Assembly: GCF_030409605.1 (NCBI RefSeq)
Contig: NZ_JAUFQG010000006.1
Location: 186,001-250,000, forward strand
DNA: 64,000 bases
Direction of reading: 5' to 3'
From: Simiduia curdlanivorans
Lineage (GTDB): Bacteria > Pseudomonadota > Gammaproteobacteria > Pseudomonadales > Cellvibrionaceae
Positions 51,276 through 60,337 of this stretch are shown here, one piece after another; the first letter of the stretch is position 1, and every line of letters begins with the position of its first letter. Made by a program: the position numbers and the translations under genes. The notes below the pieces were generated by a model that saw only the letters and a program-made list of their open reading frames with translations, made no database searches and was not told the origin of the DNA.

Positions 51276-52706
51276 GTGTCTATCAGCAGTAAACTTTTTT
51301 TAACCTTACTTTTATCCTGCCTCATTGCCACCTCTGGCATGCTGTTGACAATGCGCTGGAGTATTTCCAGCGGCATGGATAGCTTTCAGTTGGCTAAACA
51401 ACAGCAACAACTGCAGCCCCTGTTACAAGCACTGGGTAACTTTTACGACAAGGTCGAAGGCTGGAACCTTTCGCAAAAAAATGAACGGGAGTTAATGCGG
51501 CTGCTGCTTAGCAACATGCCAAACAAAACTGAAATAAAGGCACCAAGGCCGCCACATCCGGGCCCCAATTTCCGAGGCGATTTTCCATCCCGCTTCCCGC
51601 TGCGCGATTTAGCGTTGCTAAACAAAGCCAAAGAAACGCTGTTTCCGCCTCGTGGCAGGCCCACAAACGATCAATCCAACTGGGTCGAGTTCCCTATTTA
51701 CTCGCAACAAGATCCACAGGAATTAGTGGGCTGGATACGATTAAGAAAGCAACCAGCCATTAACGAAGCCTATGAACAAGTTTTTTTTGAATTCTTGCAA
51801 ACAACCCTTTGGTTAAGCGCTCTTGCGGTATTTATATTAGCGGGGGTTTTAGCGACCTTGTTATCAAGGCATTTTCTAGCACCACTACAACAACTCGCTG
51901 AGCGAATTTCACTGCTGGCCCGAGGCGACTATTTAACCACCGTTCAGCACGGCACACGAGCAGATGAACTGGGGCAGCTAGGGCGCGACATAGATGACTT
52001 GCGAGCATCCCTAGCCAGCACCGACAATGCGCGAAAGCGCTGGCTAGCAGACACTTCGCACGAGCTTAGAACACCGCTCGCCATCGCTCGAGCACAGCTA
52101 GAGGCCATGCAAGACGGAATCAGGCCGCTAAATAAAGAAAATGTCAACGCGGTACACGAAGAAATTCTGCAATTACAGCGTTTAATCGAAGATTTAAGTG
52201 AACTGGCCAATAGCGACATTGGCAACCTACGCTATCAAAAAAACGCCATTAACTTTTCGCAACTGTGTCAACACGCCATCGATAAAAATATTGACCTGGC
52301 CGAAAGCGCTGGCTTGACATTAATATCCACCATTGCGCCCAACTGTTGGATCTGGGGTGATGCCGCGCGACTAGAGCAACTGCTTGCCAACTTATTCAGC
52401 AACAGCCTGAAATACACGGATAAAAACGGCACCGTCCAACTTCAATTGCGAGAAGATAACCAACAGGTGCGATTGAACCTTGAAGACAGTGTGCCGGGCG
52501 TTAGTAATGAGGAGTTGCCGCTACTATTCAACCACCTCTACCGGGTAGAAAATTCAAGAAACCGAAAAACCGGCGGCAGCGGCCTAGGCCTCACCATTGC
52601 CAAGCGTATCGCACAAGCACATGAGGGCGAACTCATGGCAAAAAATTCATCCTTAGGTGGGCTCAACATTGAGTTAACCCTGCCCACAATAGCCCCTCAG
52701 AGCTGA
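51276..52706 (+). CDS. BaeS-like sensor histidine kinase
   Basis: A 476-residue inner-membrane kinase: helix at about 8-26, periplasmic part at about 30-175 with a Pro-rich loop, helix at about 176-197, HAMP, HisKA with H262 in T-S-H-E-L-R-T-P-L, and an ATPase domain (N-L-F-S-N-S-L-K-Y-T; G-G-S-G-L-G-L-T-I). Layout and spacing resemble envelope-stress kinase BaeS. The start appears to be GTG 51276. The cognate regulator follows after seven bases. Confidence 0.9.
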   Translation: MSISSKLFLTLLLSCLIATSGMLLTMRWSISSGMDSFQLAKQQQQLQPLLQALGNFYDKVEGWNLSQKNERELMRLLLSNMPNKTEIKAPRPPHPGPNFRGDFPSRFPLRDLALLNKAKETLFPPRGRPTNDQSNWVEFPIYSQQDPQELVGWIRLRKQPAINEAYEQVFFEFLQTTLWLSALAVFILAGVLATLLSRHFLAPLQQLAERISLLARGDYLTTVQHGTRADELGQLGRDIDDLRASLASTDNARKRWLADTSHELRTPLAIARAQLEAMQDGIRPLNKENVNAVHEEILQLQRLIEDLSELANSDIGNLRYQKNAINFSQLCQHAIDKNIDLAESAGLTLISTIAPNCWIWGDAARLEQLLANLFSNSLKYTDKNGTVQLQLREDNQQVRLNLEDSVPGVSNEELPLLFNHLYRVENSRNRKTGGSGLGLTIAKRIAQAHEGELMAKNSSLGGLNIELTLPTIAPQS

Positions 52707-52713
52707 TTCAACA

Positions 52714-53406
52714 ATGACGCAATATTGTATTCTAATCGTCGAAGATGAAGAAAAACTTGCCCAGGTTCAGGCCGAATACCTGAACCACGAAGGCTTCAGA
52801 ACCCATCAAATTCACGATGGCAACTTAGTCCTTGATTGGGTTAAAAACCATCAACCAGATGCCATCACACTGGATATTATGCTACCTAATGTTGATGGTC
52901 TCACGCTGCTCAGGGAAATTCGGAAATTCAGTAATATCCCAATTATTATGGTGACCGCGAAGGTGGAGGAAGTCGACAGGCTCATAGGCCTAGAGCTGCA
53001 GGCGGACGATTACCTATGTAAGCCTTTTAGCCCGCGAGAGATGGTGGCGCGGGTAAAAACCATATTGCGGCGCACCGCTGTACAAAAAAAGGCCAACATC
53101 GAACCTGTGACAAACTCACCGAGTCTAGAATTAAAAGTACGGGAACATAAAGTTAGCTGGAAAAATCAGGTACAAACCTTAACCACCGTGGAGTGCCAGC
53201 TGCTAGAGCGGCTAATGAACCACCCAGGGCATATTTTTTCCCGCAGCCAACTGATGGAAAGCATCTATAATGATCATCGCATTGTCAGCGAAAGAACTAT
53301 CGATAGCCATATTAAAAAATTGCGCAAAAAACTCGCAACAATCAACCCAGGAGTGGAATTCATCCACTCCATTTACGGCGCGGGTTACAAATACGAACCG
53401 GAGTAA
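52714..53406 (+). CDS. BaeR-like response regulator
   Basis: A 230-residue OmpR-family regulator with D54 in L-D-I-M-L-P and a C-terminal winged helix ending in Y-G-A-G-Y-K-Y. The receiver segment Q-A-D-D-Y-L-C-K-P-F-S-P-R-E resembles BaeR. It follows the kinase gene with a seven-base gap and should be co-expressed. Likely targets include envelope stress and efflux genes; none is shown by the sequence. Confidence 0.92.
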   Translation: MTQYCILIVEDEEKLAQVQAEYLNHEGFRTHQIHDGNLVLDWVKNHQPDAITLDIMLPNVDGLTLLREIRKFSNIPIIMVTAKVEEVDRLIGLELQADDYLCKPFSPREMVARVKTILRRTAVQKKANIEPVTNSPSLELKVREHKVSWKNQVQTLTTVECQLLERLMNHPGHIFSRSQLMESIYNDHRIVSERTIDSHIKKLRKKLATINPGVEFIHSIYGAGYKYEPE

Positions 53407-53409
53407 ATA

Positions 53410-53727
53410 CTAGTCCTTGGCCACACCGAACCTTTGTTCATTCAATTTTTGTTTAACCTCAATAGCGTCATCCAAATCTAGCCCGAGAGCTTCGCATAGG
53501 GCAAATAGATAGAGTGCAACGTCAGCTACCTCACTACCTACCTTGGCGAGTTTGTCAGCCGTTAATTCGCAGGACTGCTGATCGGTCAACCATTGAAACT
53601 CGGCGCATAACTCGGCAGACTCTTGCAACACGGCTTGGGCTAAATTTTTAGGGGTATGCAAATCGGCCCAGCCATTAACCTCAGCAATGGTTTTAAACGC
53701 GTTATGATAGGAACGATAATCTAACAT
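53410..53727 (-). CDS. MazG-like nucleotide pyrophosphohydrolase
   Basis: A 105-residue all-alpha NTP pyrophosphatase of the MazG/RS21-C6 type. The metal motif E-S-A-E-L (E-x-x-E) with the second E-V-A-D is in place (A-V-L-Q-E-S-A-E-L-C-A-E and V-G-S-E-V-A-D-V-A). Such enzymes clear unusual or damaged nucleoside triphosphates. ATG 53727 has AGGAG nine bases upstream. Its start codon overlaps that of the divergent GIY-YIG gene. Confidence 0.87.
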   Translation of the reverse strand: MLDYRSYHNAFKTIAEVNGWADLHTPKNLAQAVLQESAELCAEFQWLTDQQSCELTADKLAKVGSEVADVALYLFALCEALGLDLDDAIEVKQKLNEQRFGVAKD

Positions 53728-54004
53728 GGCTACAACTCCTGTGAACACACAATCAACCTGGGTTGTTTACATCATACTGGCGAGTGATAACAGCCTTTAC
53801 ACGGGAATATGTACGGACTTGGATCGGCGTTTTAACGAGCATGCCAATGGCCAGGGCGCGAAATATTTTCGAGGCAGAACACCACTGCGCGTATGTTTTC
53901 AAGAAAACCATCCAGATCGCTCAACGGCCTCTAAACGAGAGTGGCAAATCAAAAGACTCAGCAGAACAGAAAAACTGCGCCTTATTGATCTTCGCGAAGA
54001 GTAA
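53726..54004 (+). CDS. GIY-YIG domain endonuclease-like protein (YhbQ-like)
   Basis: A 92-residue single-domain protein of the UPF0213/YhbQ type. V-Y-I-I-L-A-S-D-N-S-L-Y-T-G at about residues 14-27 is the GIY-YIG core (second motif Y-T-G), followed by R-F-N-E-H and the glutamate region. Members may act in DNA repair. Its ATG at 53726 overlaps the ATG of the MazG-like gene on the opposite strand. The ribosome site is weak. The last 23 bases overlap the DUF599 gene tail. Confidence 0.87.
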   Translation: MATTPVNTQSTWVVYIILASDNSLYTGICTDLDRRFNEHANGQGAKYFRGRTPLRVCFQENHPDRSTASKREWQIKRLSRTEKLRLIDLREE

Positions 54005-54719
54005 TTTGATTCGAGTCTTCGGTAACTTGAACGAGCGTTTTTAAGGCCTTGGAATGAAATTCCCGATGATAAAGCACCGCCACCACCAACAGCACCGACA
54101 AAGCGAACAGTACCGGGCTCACCAGCCACGCTAAAAAAGACATGGCGAAATAATAACCGCGCAAGCCCGCATTATAACTGTGGCCAGCCTGATCGATTAC
54201 CCGCGCTGTGTTAATCGCAAAACTATCTCGAACCGATTGTTCGACATTTTCTTCCACCAGCGGAAAGGCACCCACCAACACCGCACAAAAGCCGTATTTG
54301 CGCATGGCCCAGGTGAAACTAAAAAAAGCGTAGGCAAAAATGACAAACAACAACATCAACTTAACTTCCGCATCGTGGGGCGACGCAGGCGTGCTAAACG
54401 GCAGCGAATTAAGTAAGTTAGTGGCTTGGCCAGCACTGCCTAAGGCAGTCACAATACCGGCCATTACCAGTACGGTGATATTGGCGAAAAAACTGGCATT
54501 GCGCTCGAGACTAGCCAGCAGGGAGGAATCGGTCACACGATTATCTCGCCGCATGACCCGCTTCATCCACAAGATTCTAAAGGCGTGCAATTGCGACGCT
54601 AAGCAGTGGGTTCTTTTGGCCCGATAGCGCGCAAATTGTGCATAACTTACCCAAACAAAAAACAACCAAAAAGTACAGGCGATAAGCGCTCCGTAAGTCT
54701 CAAACCACGCTGGTAACAT
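53982..54719 (-). CDS. DUF599 inner-membrane protein
   Basis: A 245-residue protein of the DUF599 family (PF04654) with four or five membrane helices, near residues 5-25, 75-95, 115-135 and 190-220. The family segment R-N-A-S-F-F-A-N and the Y-Y-F-A-M-S-F-L-A-W region are intact. Its function is unknown. Start ATG 54719 has AGG seven bases upstream. Its tail overlaps the GIY-YIG gene on the other strand by 23 bases. Confidence 0.88.
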   Translation of the reverse strand: MLPAWFETYGALIACTFWLFFVWVSYAQFARYRAKRTHCLASQLHAFRILWMKRVMRRDNRVTDSSLLASLERNASFFANITVLVMAGIVTALGSAGQATNLLNSLPFSTPASPHDAEVKLMLLFVIFAYAFFSFTWAMRKYGFCAVLVGAFPLVEENVEQSVRDSFAINTARVIDQAGHSYNAGLRGYYFAMSFLAWLVSPVLFALSVLLVVAVLYHREFHSKALKTLVQVTEDSNQITLREDQ

Positions 54720-54885
54720 CGCAAGCCTGCCCTTTAGCACTATTTAGCCTTAACACTAGCGTGAGCCAGCTATTTCTGTCTAGTTTTCTATCATGTCGGT
54801 ACGTTTTTTAACCAAGTCGTGCCTCGCACAGAAGTCAAAGCGGGGTTACAATGTCGCAAACCCCAACAGGCCTAGTAGCAAACCC

Positions 54886-57798
54886 ATGAATGCCCACTCC
54901 ACTTTCGAGTTCATCCGTCGCCAGCCCGTCAATTCCTTAAACATCGTGCTTGAAGAGTATCGGCACCGAAAAACTGGCGCACAGCACATACATATCGCCT
55001 CCGACAACAACGAAAATGTATTTTTGGTCGCACTGCGAACAGTGCCCAAAGACTCAAGGGGTGTGGCCCATATTTTAGAACACACGGCACTGTGCGGCTC
55101 GGAAAAATACCCTGTGCGCGACCCTTTCTTCATGATGATTCGGCGCAGCCTAAATACCTTCATGAACGCGTTCACCAGCTCCGATTGGACCGCCTACCCT
55201 TTCGCCAGTCAAAACAGCAAAGACTTCAACAACTTGTTGGATGTCTATCTCGACGCCGTATTTTTTGCGCGCTTAGACCCACTCGACTTTGCCCAGGAAG
55301 GTCACCGAGTTGAATTCGAAAAGGCTGACGACGTCGAATCGCCACTGGTTTATAAGGGCGTGGTGTTTAATGAAATGAAAGGGGCAATGAGCTCTGTGCC
55401 TTCGCAACTTTGGCACACTCTATGCCACAACCTCTTCCCTACCACCACCTATCACTACAACAGTGGCGGCGACCCTAAAGATATTCCCGATTTAACTTAT
55501 GAGCAGTTAACCCAATTTTATAAAAGTCACTATCACCCAAGTAACGCGATTTTCATGACCTATGGCGATATGCCCGCCGCTGAACTGCAAAAGCAATTTG
55601 AAGACAAGGCACTGAACCGATTTGAAAAACTTGACAGCGTCATTGCCGTCGAAGACGAACAGCGCTTCAGCCAGCCCATTACCGCCGCCCATACCTATCC
55701 TTTGCCTGCGGAAGAGGATGTAAAAGATAAAACCCACATCGTAATGGCATGGTTGCTGGGTAAAAGCACCGATTTGGATGACACGCTGGAAGCACAATTG
55801 TTATCGAGCTTGCTGTTTGATAACAGCGCAAGCCCCCTGCAGCACTTACTTGAAACTACGAAGCTCGGTAAGTCGCCGTCGCCACTGTGCGGATTGGATG
55901 ACTCGCAAAAAGAACTCGCCTTTCTCTGTGGCATTGCCGGCAGTGAAGCCGAACATGCCGAAGCATTTGAAGCCGAAGTACTCAATATTTTTACCACCAT
56001 AGCACGCGACGGCCTAGCACAAGACCAAGTAGAGGCTAGCCTGCATCAGTTGGAACTACAGCAGCGCGAAATTGGAGGCGACGGCTACCCCTATGGCTTG
56101 CAGTTGATATTAACGGCGCTCACGTCGGCAACCCATCGCGGCGATCCGATGACGCTATTGAACTTAGAGCCCGCGCTGGCCGAGTTAAGAGAAAAAATTA
56201 AGCAACCCAACTATGTGCAGTCGCTGGTAAAAAAATGGTTGCTTGATAACAACCACAGAGTTCGCTTAGTGATGACACCCGATCACGGCCAAGCTGAGGC
56301 AGAAGCGGTCGCTGAACGGCAAAAGCTAGCAACCTTAAAAGCCAGCTTAAGCACAGCTGAAAAGCAAAAAATCATCGAACAGACCCACGCCCTGCTAGCA
56401 AGGCAAGACCAGGAGGATGACCCCAGCTTACTGCCGAAAGTTGGTTTAGAAGATGTACCCGCACAGATGCATTATGTGGCGCCAAGCGCGGTGGATAAAA
56501 GCCAAACACCATTGACACAATACGCTGCTGGGACCAACGGTATTGTTTATCAGCAACTCATTATGCAAATGCCGGCACTCACGCAGGCTGAATTTGACTT
56601 ACTACCTATTTATACCTTTTGCACCACGGAGCTCGGCGTCGGCGAAGACGACTACCTGGCAACACAGCAGCGCCAGTCGCGAGTACTGGGCACCTTGAGC
56701 ATGTTTAGCAGCTTGCGCGCCGGCACAGATAACGTCGACGGTATATCGGCAAATATCACCTTGTCCGCTAAGGCCTTAGCCTCTAATCAAGCGGCTACCA
56801 CGGCACTCATGCACGACACCCTTAACCGCGTGCGCTTTGATGAAAAAGATCGGGTGCGCGAATTGGTTGCGCAAATGCGCGCTAGGCGCGAACAATCCGT
56901 GACCGGCCAAGGCCACTCCTTAGCAATGACGGCGGCGAGCAGCGGTCATTGCACCGCCGCGCATTTAACCAATCAACTCTCTGGATTGGTGCGCATCCCG
57001 TTCATTAAACAACTCGACGAATCGCTCAGCGACGACCAAGCGATTAACCAATTGCTTACCCAACTAGCGTCCATTCACGAGAAAGTAAAATCCGCACCTA
57101 GGCAATTTTTGCTGGTTGCCGATCAACAACATTTACCGCCAATGATCGATGCGCTTAATTCATGGCGACAGGAAAGTGTGCCCACACAATTCGAAAACTT
57201 TAGCTGGGGTAGTATCAACGAAACCGTGGCGCAAGCCTGGATCGCCAATAGCCAAGTCAACTTCTGCGCAAAAGCCTATAAAACCGTACCCATGGAGCAC
57301 CCGGATGCACCGGCGCTCTCCGTTCTAGCCGGTTATTTACGCAACAATTACCTGCACAAGGCCATCCGCGAACAAGGCGGCGCCTACGGCGGCGGCGCTA
57401 GCCATGATAGCAACATAGCTTCTTTCCGGTTTTATTCTTATAGAGATCCACGCTTAACGGAAACCTTAAAGGATTTCGATAATTCACTAATTTGGCTCGC
57501 CAAGCAAAAAGAAGATCCGCGTTTAATTGAAGAATCTATTTTAGGGGTTATCAGCTCTATCGATAAGCCTGGCTCGCCTGCCGGCGAAGCTCGGCAAACA
57601 TTTCACGCCGAACTGTTTGGCCGAACACGCGCCATACGGGAAAATTTTCGCAAGCGCATTTTGACGGTGACCTTTAGCGACATCAAGCGCGTGGCCAACA
57701 CCTATCTCAAACCAGAGCTGGCTAGCACCGCGGTGATATCCCATAAGGCCAAAGAAGATGAACTTAAGCAATTGGGCTTAACGATTCACTCATTATAA
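54886..57798 (+). CDS. M16C metallopeptidase (presequence protease-like)
   Basis: A 970-residue zinc peptidase of the insulinase family, PreP/Cym1 branch, built from four homologous domains. The inverted zinc motif H-I-L-E-H (H62, E65, H66) lies in G-V-A-H-I-L-E-H-T-A-L-C-G-S. The downstream glutamate is in F-N-E-M-K-G. The second half carries the R/Y pair region (E-Q-G-G-A-Y-G-G-G). Such enzymes degrade unstructured peptides up to about 65 residues in an enclosed chamber. No signal peptide is seen, so it is cytosolic. The start is set at ATG 54886; an earlier ATG at 54793 adds an unlikely basic stretch. Confidence 0.93.
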   Translation: MNAHSTFEFIRRQPVNSLNIVLEEYRHRKTGAQHIHIASDNNENVFLVALRTVPKDSRGVAHILEHTALCGSEKYPVRDPFFMMIRRSLNTFMNAFTSSDWTAYPFASQNSKDFNNLLDVYLDAVFFARLDPLDFAQEGHRVEFEKADDVESPLVYKGVVFNEMKGAMSSVPSQLWHTLCHNLFPTTTYHYNSGGDPKDIPDLTYEQLTQFYKSHYHPSNAIFMTYGDMPAAELQKQFEDKALNRFEKLDSVIAVEDEQRFSQPITAAHTYPLPAEEDVKDKTHIVMAWLLGKSTDLDDTLEAQLLSSLLFDNSASPLQHLLETTKLGKSPSPLCGLDDSQKELAFLCGIAGSEAEHAEAFEAEVLNIFTTIARDGLAQDQVEASLHQLELQQREIGGDGYPYGLQLILTALTSATHRGDPMTLLNLEPALAELREKIKQPNYVQSLVKKWLLDNNHRVRLVMTPDHGQAEAEAVAERQKLATLKASLSTAEKQKIIEQTHALLARQDQEDDPSLLPKVGLEDVPAQMHYVAPSAVDKSQTPLTQYAAGTNGIVYQQLIMQMPALTQAEFDLLPIYTFCTTELGVGEDDYLATQQRQSRVLGTLSMFSSLRAGTDNVDGISANITLSAKALASNQAATTALMHDTLNRVRFDEKDRVRELVAQMRARREQSVTGQGHSLAMTAASSGHCTAAHLTNQLSGLVRIPFIKQLDESLSDDQAINQLLTQLASIHEKVKSAPRQFLLVADQQHLPPMIDALNSWRQESVPTQFENFSWGSINETVAQAWIANSQVNFCAKAYKTVPMEHPDAPALSVLAGYLRNNYLHKAIREQGGAYGGGASHDSNIASFRFYSYRDPRLTETLKDFDNSLIWLAKQKEDPRLIEESILGVISSIDKPGSPAGEARQTFHAELFGRTRAIRENFRKRILTVTFSDIKRVANTYLKPELASTAVISHKAKEDELKQLGLTIHSL

Positions 57799-57835
57799 GC
57801 CCAGAGAAAGGTTCACTTAAGGAGCAACCTAGCCC

Positions 57836-58234
57836 ATGTTCGAGAAAATTATTCAGCCGCGCTTTTCTGAAACCGATGCGCTAGGCCATATCAGTAACAC
57901 CACCCTTCCCGTGTGGTTCGAGGAGGCGCGGCAACCGGTGTTCAAGATATTTACGCCCACCTTAGCGATTCAAACCTGGCCGCTCATTTTGGCCAGGTTT
58001 GAAATCGACTTCACGGCGCAAATTTATTACGGGCAAGAGGTATTAATTAAAACCGGCATTTCAAGAATAGGCACAAGCTCGTTGAATGTTTATCAGGAAG
58101 CTTGGCAGAATCAGCAGAGGGTCGCTATAGGCACCACAACATTGGTGCACTTTGACTATGAAACACAAAAGCCAAGCCCAATCAGCGAAAGTCAGCGCGA
58201 CGCCCTCGCCGCGCACGACTTTCAGCCCGCGTAA
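57836..58234 (+). CDS. 4-hydroxybenzoyl-CoA thioesterase family protein
   Basis: A 132-residue hotdog-fold acyl-CoA thioesterase. The family active-site segment F-S-E-T-D-A-L-G-H-I-S-N-T-T-L (aspartate at about residue 12) and the downstream helix with the W-F-E-E-A-R motif are intact. AAGGAG precedes the ATG. It lies 37 bases after the peptidase gene. The acyl substrate is unknown. Confidence 0.88.
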   Translation: MFEKIIQPRFSETDALGHISNTTLPVWFEEARQPVFKIFTPTLAIQTWPLILARFEIDFTAQIYYGQEVLIKTGISRIGTSSLNVYQEAWQNQQRVAIGTTTLVHFDYETQKPSPISESQRDALAAHDFQPA

Positions 58235-58235
58235 T

Positions 58236-59291
58236 TTACGGCTCGTTTACGCGCCCTGGAACAAACTGGCTGTATAGTCCGTTGGTATCGTAGACGGCCA
58301 CTTGGAACTCGTAGCTACCATAGAGATCACCAATGTACTTTGCGGTTTCGTAACCGTCCTCAATCAGCACGTAAGTAAACTCCGTCTCGCCCGCTAAGCG
58401 ATAGCGTACTTCGTAACCGCCAAGTTCCGACGCATCTAAGGCATCGCCATTTTCACGCGCCGTTGGCTGATCCCAATTTACCGTCACGGGGCCAGACACA
58501 GTAACCGGACCCGTGGGGGTTGGCGTCGGGGTTGGCGTAGGCGTCGGGGTTGGCGTCGGGGTTGGCGTAGGCGTCGGGGTTGGCGTAGGCGTCGGGGTTG
58601 GCGTAGGCGTCGGGGTTGGCGTAGGCGTCGGGGTTGGCGTTGGTGTAGGTGTTGGCACAGGCGTCGGTGTAGGCTCGGGAGTTGGTGTTGGCACAGGTGT
58701 TGGCGCAGGCGTCGGTGTTGGCACAGGCGTTGGCGCAGGCGTCGGTGTTGGCACAGGCGTTGGTGTCGGCACGGGTGTCGGTGTGGGCCCTGGCGGCACG
58801 GGAATTGGTGTTGGCGTAGGTGTCGGCACTGGCGTCGGAGTCGGTGTTGGCCCTGGCGGTATAGGAATAGGGGTTGGCGTTGTTGTCGGCGTCGGTGTTG
58901 GCGTCGGTGTTGGAGTCGGTGTTGGAGTCGGCGTTGGTGTATTCGTCGGCGAAGGCACTGGCTGCTGAATAGCAGACTTGCCCGATTCACCCGACCCACC
59001 GCCACCACAAGCGGTATTCATTAGCGGTGACGCCAGCACCATGAGCATGGCGGTCTTCCGTAACACCAGCTGCCAGTTCAAATTACGCCTTAACTGCCAG
59101 CGGTTAACATAGCCTAACTCGATTAAAATCGAGCCCAACGCGTGGCGCTTATAATCAATGATGCCAGCAGCAACATCTGCTGCCCTGCGCTCTTTCTGCA
59201 GGCGCATAGCGGCCTTAAGCTGGCTGCTATTTATATAACCCTTTTCTAATAAAAGGTCGCCCAAACGGACATTTTGCTGGCTGTGTATCAT
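58236..59291 (-). CDS. MshEN-like / TP-repeat / FN3-like envelope protein
   Basis: A 351-residue protein with an unusual layout. Residues 8-75 hold two copies of a GspE/MshE N-terminal (MshEN) motif: R-L-G-D-L-L-L-E-K-G-Y-I and A-L-G-S-I-L-I-E-L-G-Y-V, which in pilus and secretion ATPases bind cyclic-di-GMP. A hydrophobic stretch (77-94) ends in T-A-C followed by Gly/Ser, a possible but imperfect lipobox. Residues 118-258 are almost pure Thr-Pro repeats, a stiff spacer. Residues 262-351 look like a fibronectin type III domain. The MshEN part would be cytosolic and the FN3 part outside if the central stretch spans the membrane. A cross-envelope signal or adhesion role is inferred only. Confidence 0.7.
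   Translation of the reverse strand: MIHSQQNVRLGDLLLEKGYINSSQLKAAMRLQKERRAADVAAGIIDYKRHALGSILIELGYVNRWQLRRNLNWQLVLRKTAMLMVLASPLMNTACGGGGSGESGKSAIQQPVPSPTNTPTPTPTPTPTPTPTPTPTTTPTPIPIPPGPTPTPTPVPTPTPTPIPVPPGPTPTPVPTPTPVPTPTPAPTPVPTPTPAPTPVPTPTPEPTPTPVPTPTPTPTPTPTPTPTPTPTPTPTPTPTPTPTPTPTPTPTPTPTPTPTGPVTVSGPVTVNWDQPTARENGDALDASELGGYEVRYRLAGETEFTYVLIEDGYETAKYIGDLYGSYEFQVAVYDTNGLYSQFVPGRVNEP
58513..58968 (-). repeat. GC-rich tandem repeat coding Thr-Pro
   Basis: A tract of near-exact 6-, 12- and 18-bp units (GGCGTCGGGGTT-type on the plus strand) lies in the middle of the MshEN/FN3 gene and codes T-P and T-P-V repeats. It is prone to slippage, so length may vary between strains. The plus-strand open frame it creates (Gly-Val repeats) is a shadow. 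Confidence 0.85.
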
Positions 59292-59497
59292 CTTACTTCT
59301 ACCTCTGCTGACATCTTCAAACAGTCTAGCCCTTTAAATTACACCGCTGGCTACCAGTTAATTATGTCAAACAGCAACAACTAGTCCGCTCAGATATAAG
59401 CAGGCAAACCCCTTCACAATTTAGCTAAATACGCTAAAAGTTCTGCAGCGCAAAGGGTTAAGGTAAACTAGCGCCCTAGCCTCTAATTCGAGCCATC

Positions 59498-60337
59498 ATG
59501 CTTAGCTACAGACATGCCTTTCATGCCGGCAATTTTGCCGATTTACTCAAACACACCACATTGGTCGCCATTCTCGAACACTTGTGTGAAAAACCCGGTG
59601 CCGTGCATTACATCGAAACCCATGCCGGCGCGGGAAAATATCGCCTAGATAGCCAAATGGCCCAAAAAACCGGTGAGTTTAACCAAGGTATCGGCAGGCT
59701 CTGGCACGCACCCGCACTGCCTGGGTTGCTGGGTGATTACCTCCGCGCCGTTCAGGCTGTGAACCACGGCGAGCTGCTTTTCTATCCCGGTTCGCCGCTA
59801 TTTGCCGCCCAAACCCTACGCCAACAAGACCGCTTACACCTGTGCGAACTCCACAACACCGATTTTCCCTTGCTGCAGCAAAGCCTGCAAAACGACCGGC
59901 GCGCTACCTGTTACCACGAAGATGGCTATAAAAAGAGCCTCGCACTGGTGCCGCCATTATCCAAACGCGGCCTCGTGATGATTGACCCCTCCTATGAGGT
60001 TAAAAGCGAGTATCAGCAGGTTGTCACGCAGCTTAAGCAGCTGCACAAGCGCTTTGCCACCGGCGTTTACGCACTTTGGTACCCGGTCATCGACGCCACC
60101 AGAGTCAACGAACTTAGCCGCGCGCTAAAAAACTCGGGCATTAAACGCATCCAACGTTTTGAATTTGGCCTAAGTAAAAACCACGAAACACCCGGCATGA
60201 ACGCCAGCGGCATGATCGTAATCAACCCACCCTGGCGCCTTAAACAAGAACTCGAGGAGAACTTTACTTGGCTAATCGACAAGGTTTATCGCGATACCCA
60301 AGCCTATTGGCTAGCTGAAGAGCTAGTGGGCGAATGA
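59498..60337 (+). CDS. rlmJ: 23S rRNA (adenine2030-N6)-methyltransferase
   Basis: A 279-residue SAM methyltransferase acting on A2030 of 23S rRNA. Opening M-L-S-Y-R-H-A-F-H-A-G-N-F-A-D-L-L-K-H is the RlmJ signature. The E-T-H-A-G-A-G-K-Y loop (about 41-49) is the SAM site and V-M-I-D-P-S-Y-E (about 161-168) is the D-P-P-Y-type catalytic motif (here D-P-S-Y). Length matches. It overlaps the next gene by four bases (ATGA), forming a small rRNA/tRNA modification operon. Confidence 0.95.
   Translation: MLSYRHAFHAGNFADLLKHTTLVAILEHLCEKPGAVHYIETHAGAGKYRLDSQMAQKTGEFNQGIGRLWHAPALPGLLGDYLRAVQAVNHGELLFYPGSPLFAAQTLRQQDRLHLCELHNTDFPLLQQSLQNDRRATCYHEDGYKKSLALVPPLSKRGLVMIDPSYEVKSEYQQVVTQLKQLHKRFATGVYALWYPVIDATRVNELSRALKNSGIKRIQRFEFGLSKNHETPGMNASGMIVINPPWRLKQELEENFTWLIDKVYRDTQAYWLAEELVGE

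Noticed and set aside
58513..58968. Plus-strand frame of Gly-Val repeats, and a CRISPR-like look of the tract
   Set aside because: It is the complement of the Thr-Pro coding repeat in the minus-strand gene. Units are 6-18 bp with no spacers, so it is not a CRISPR array.
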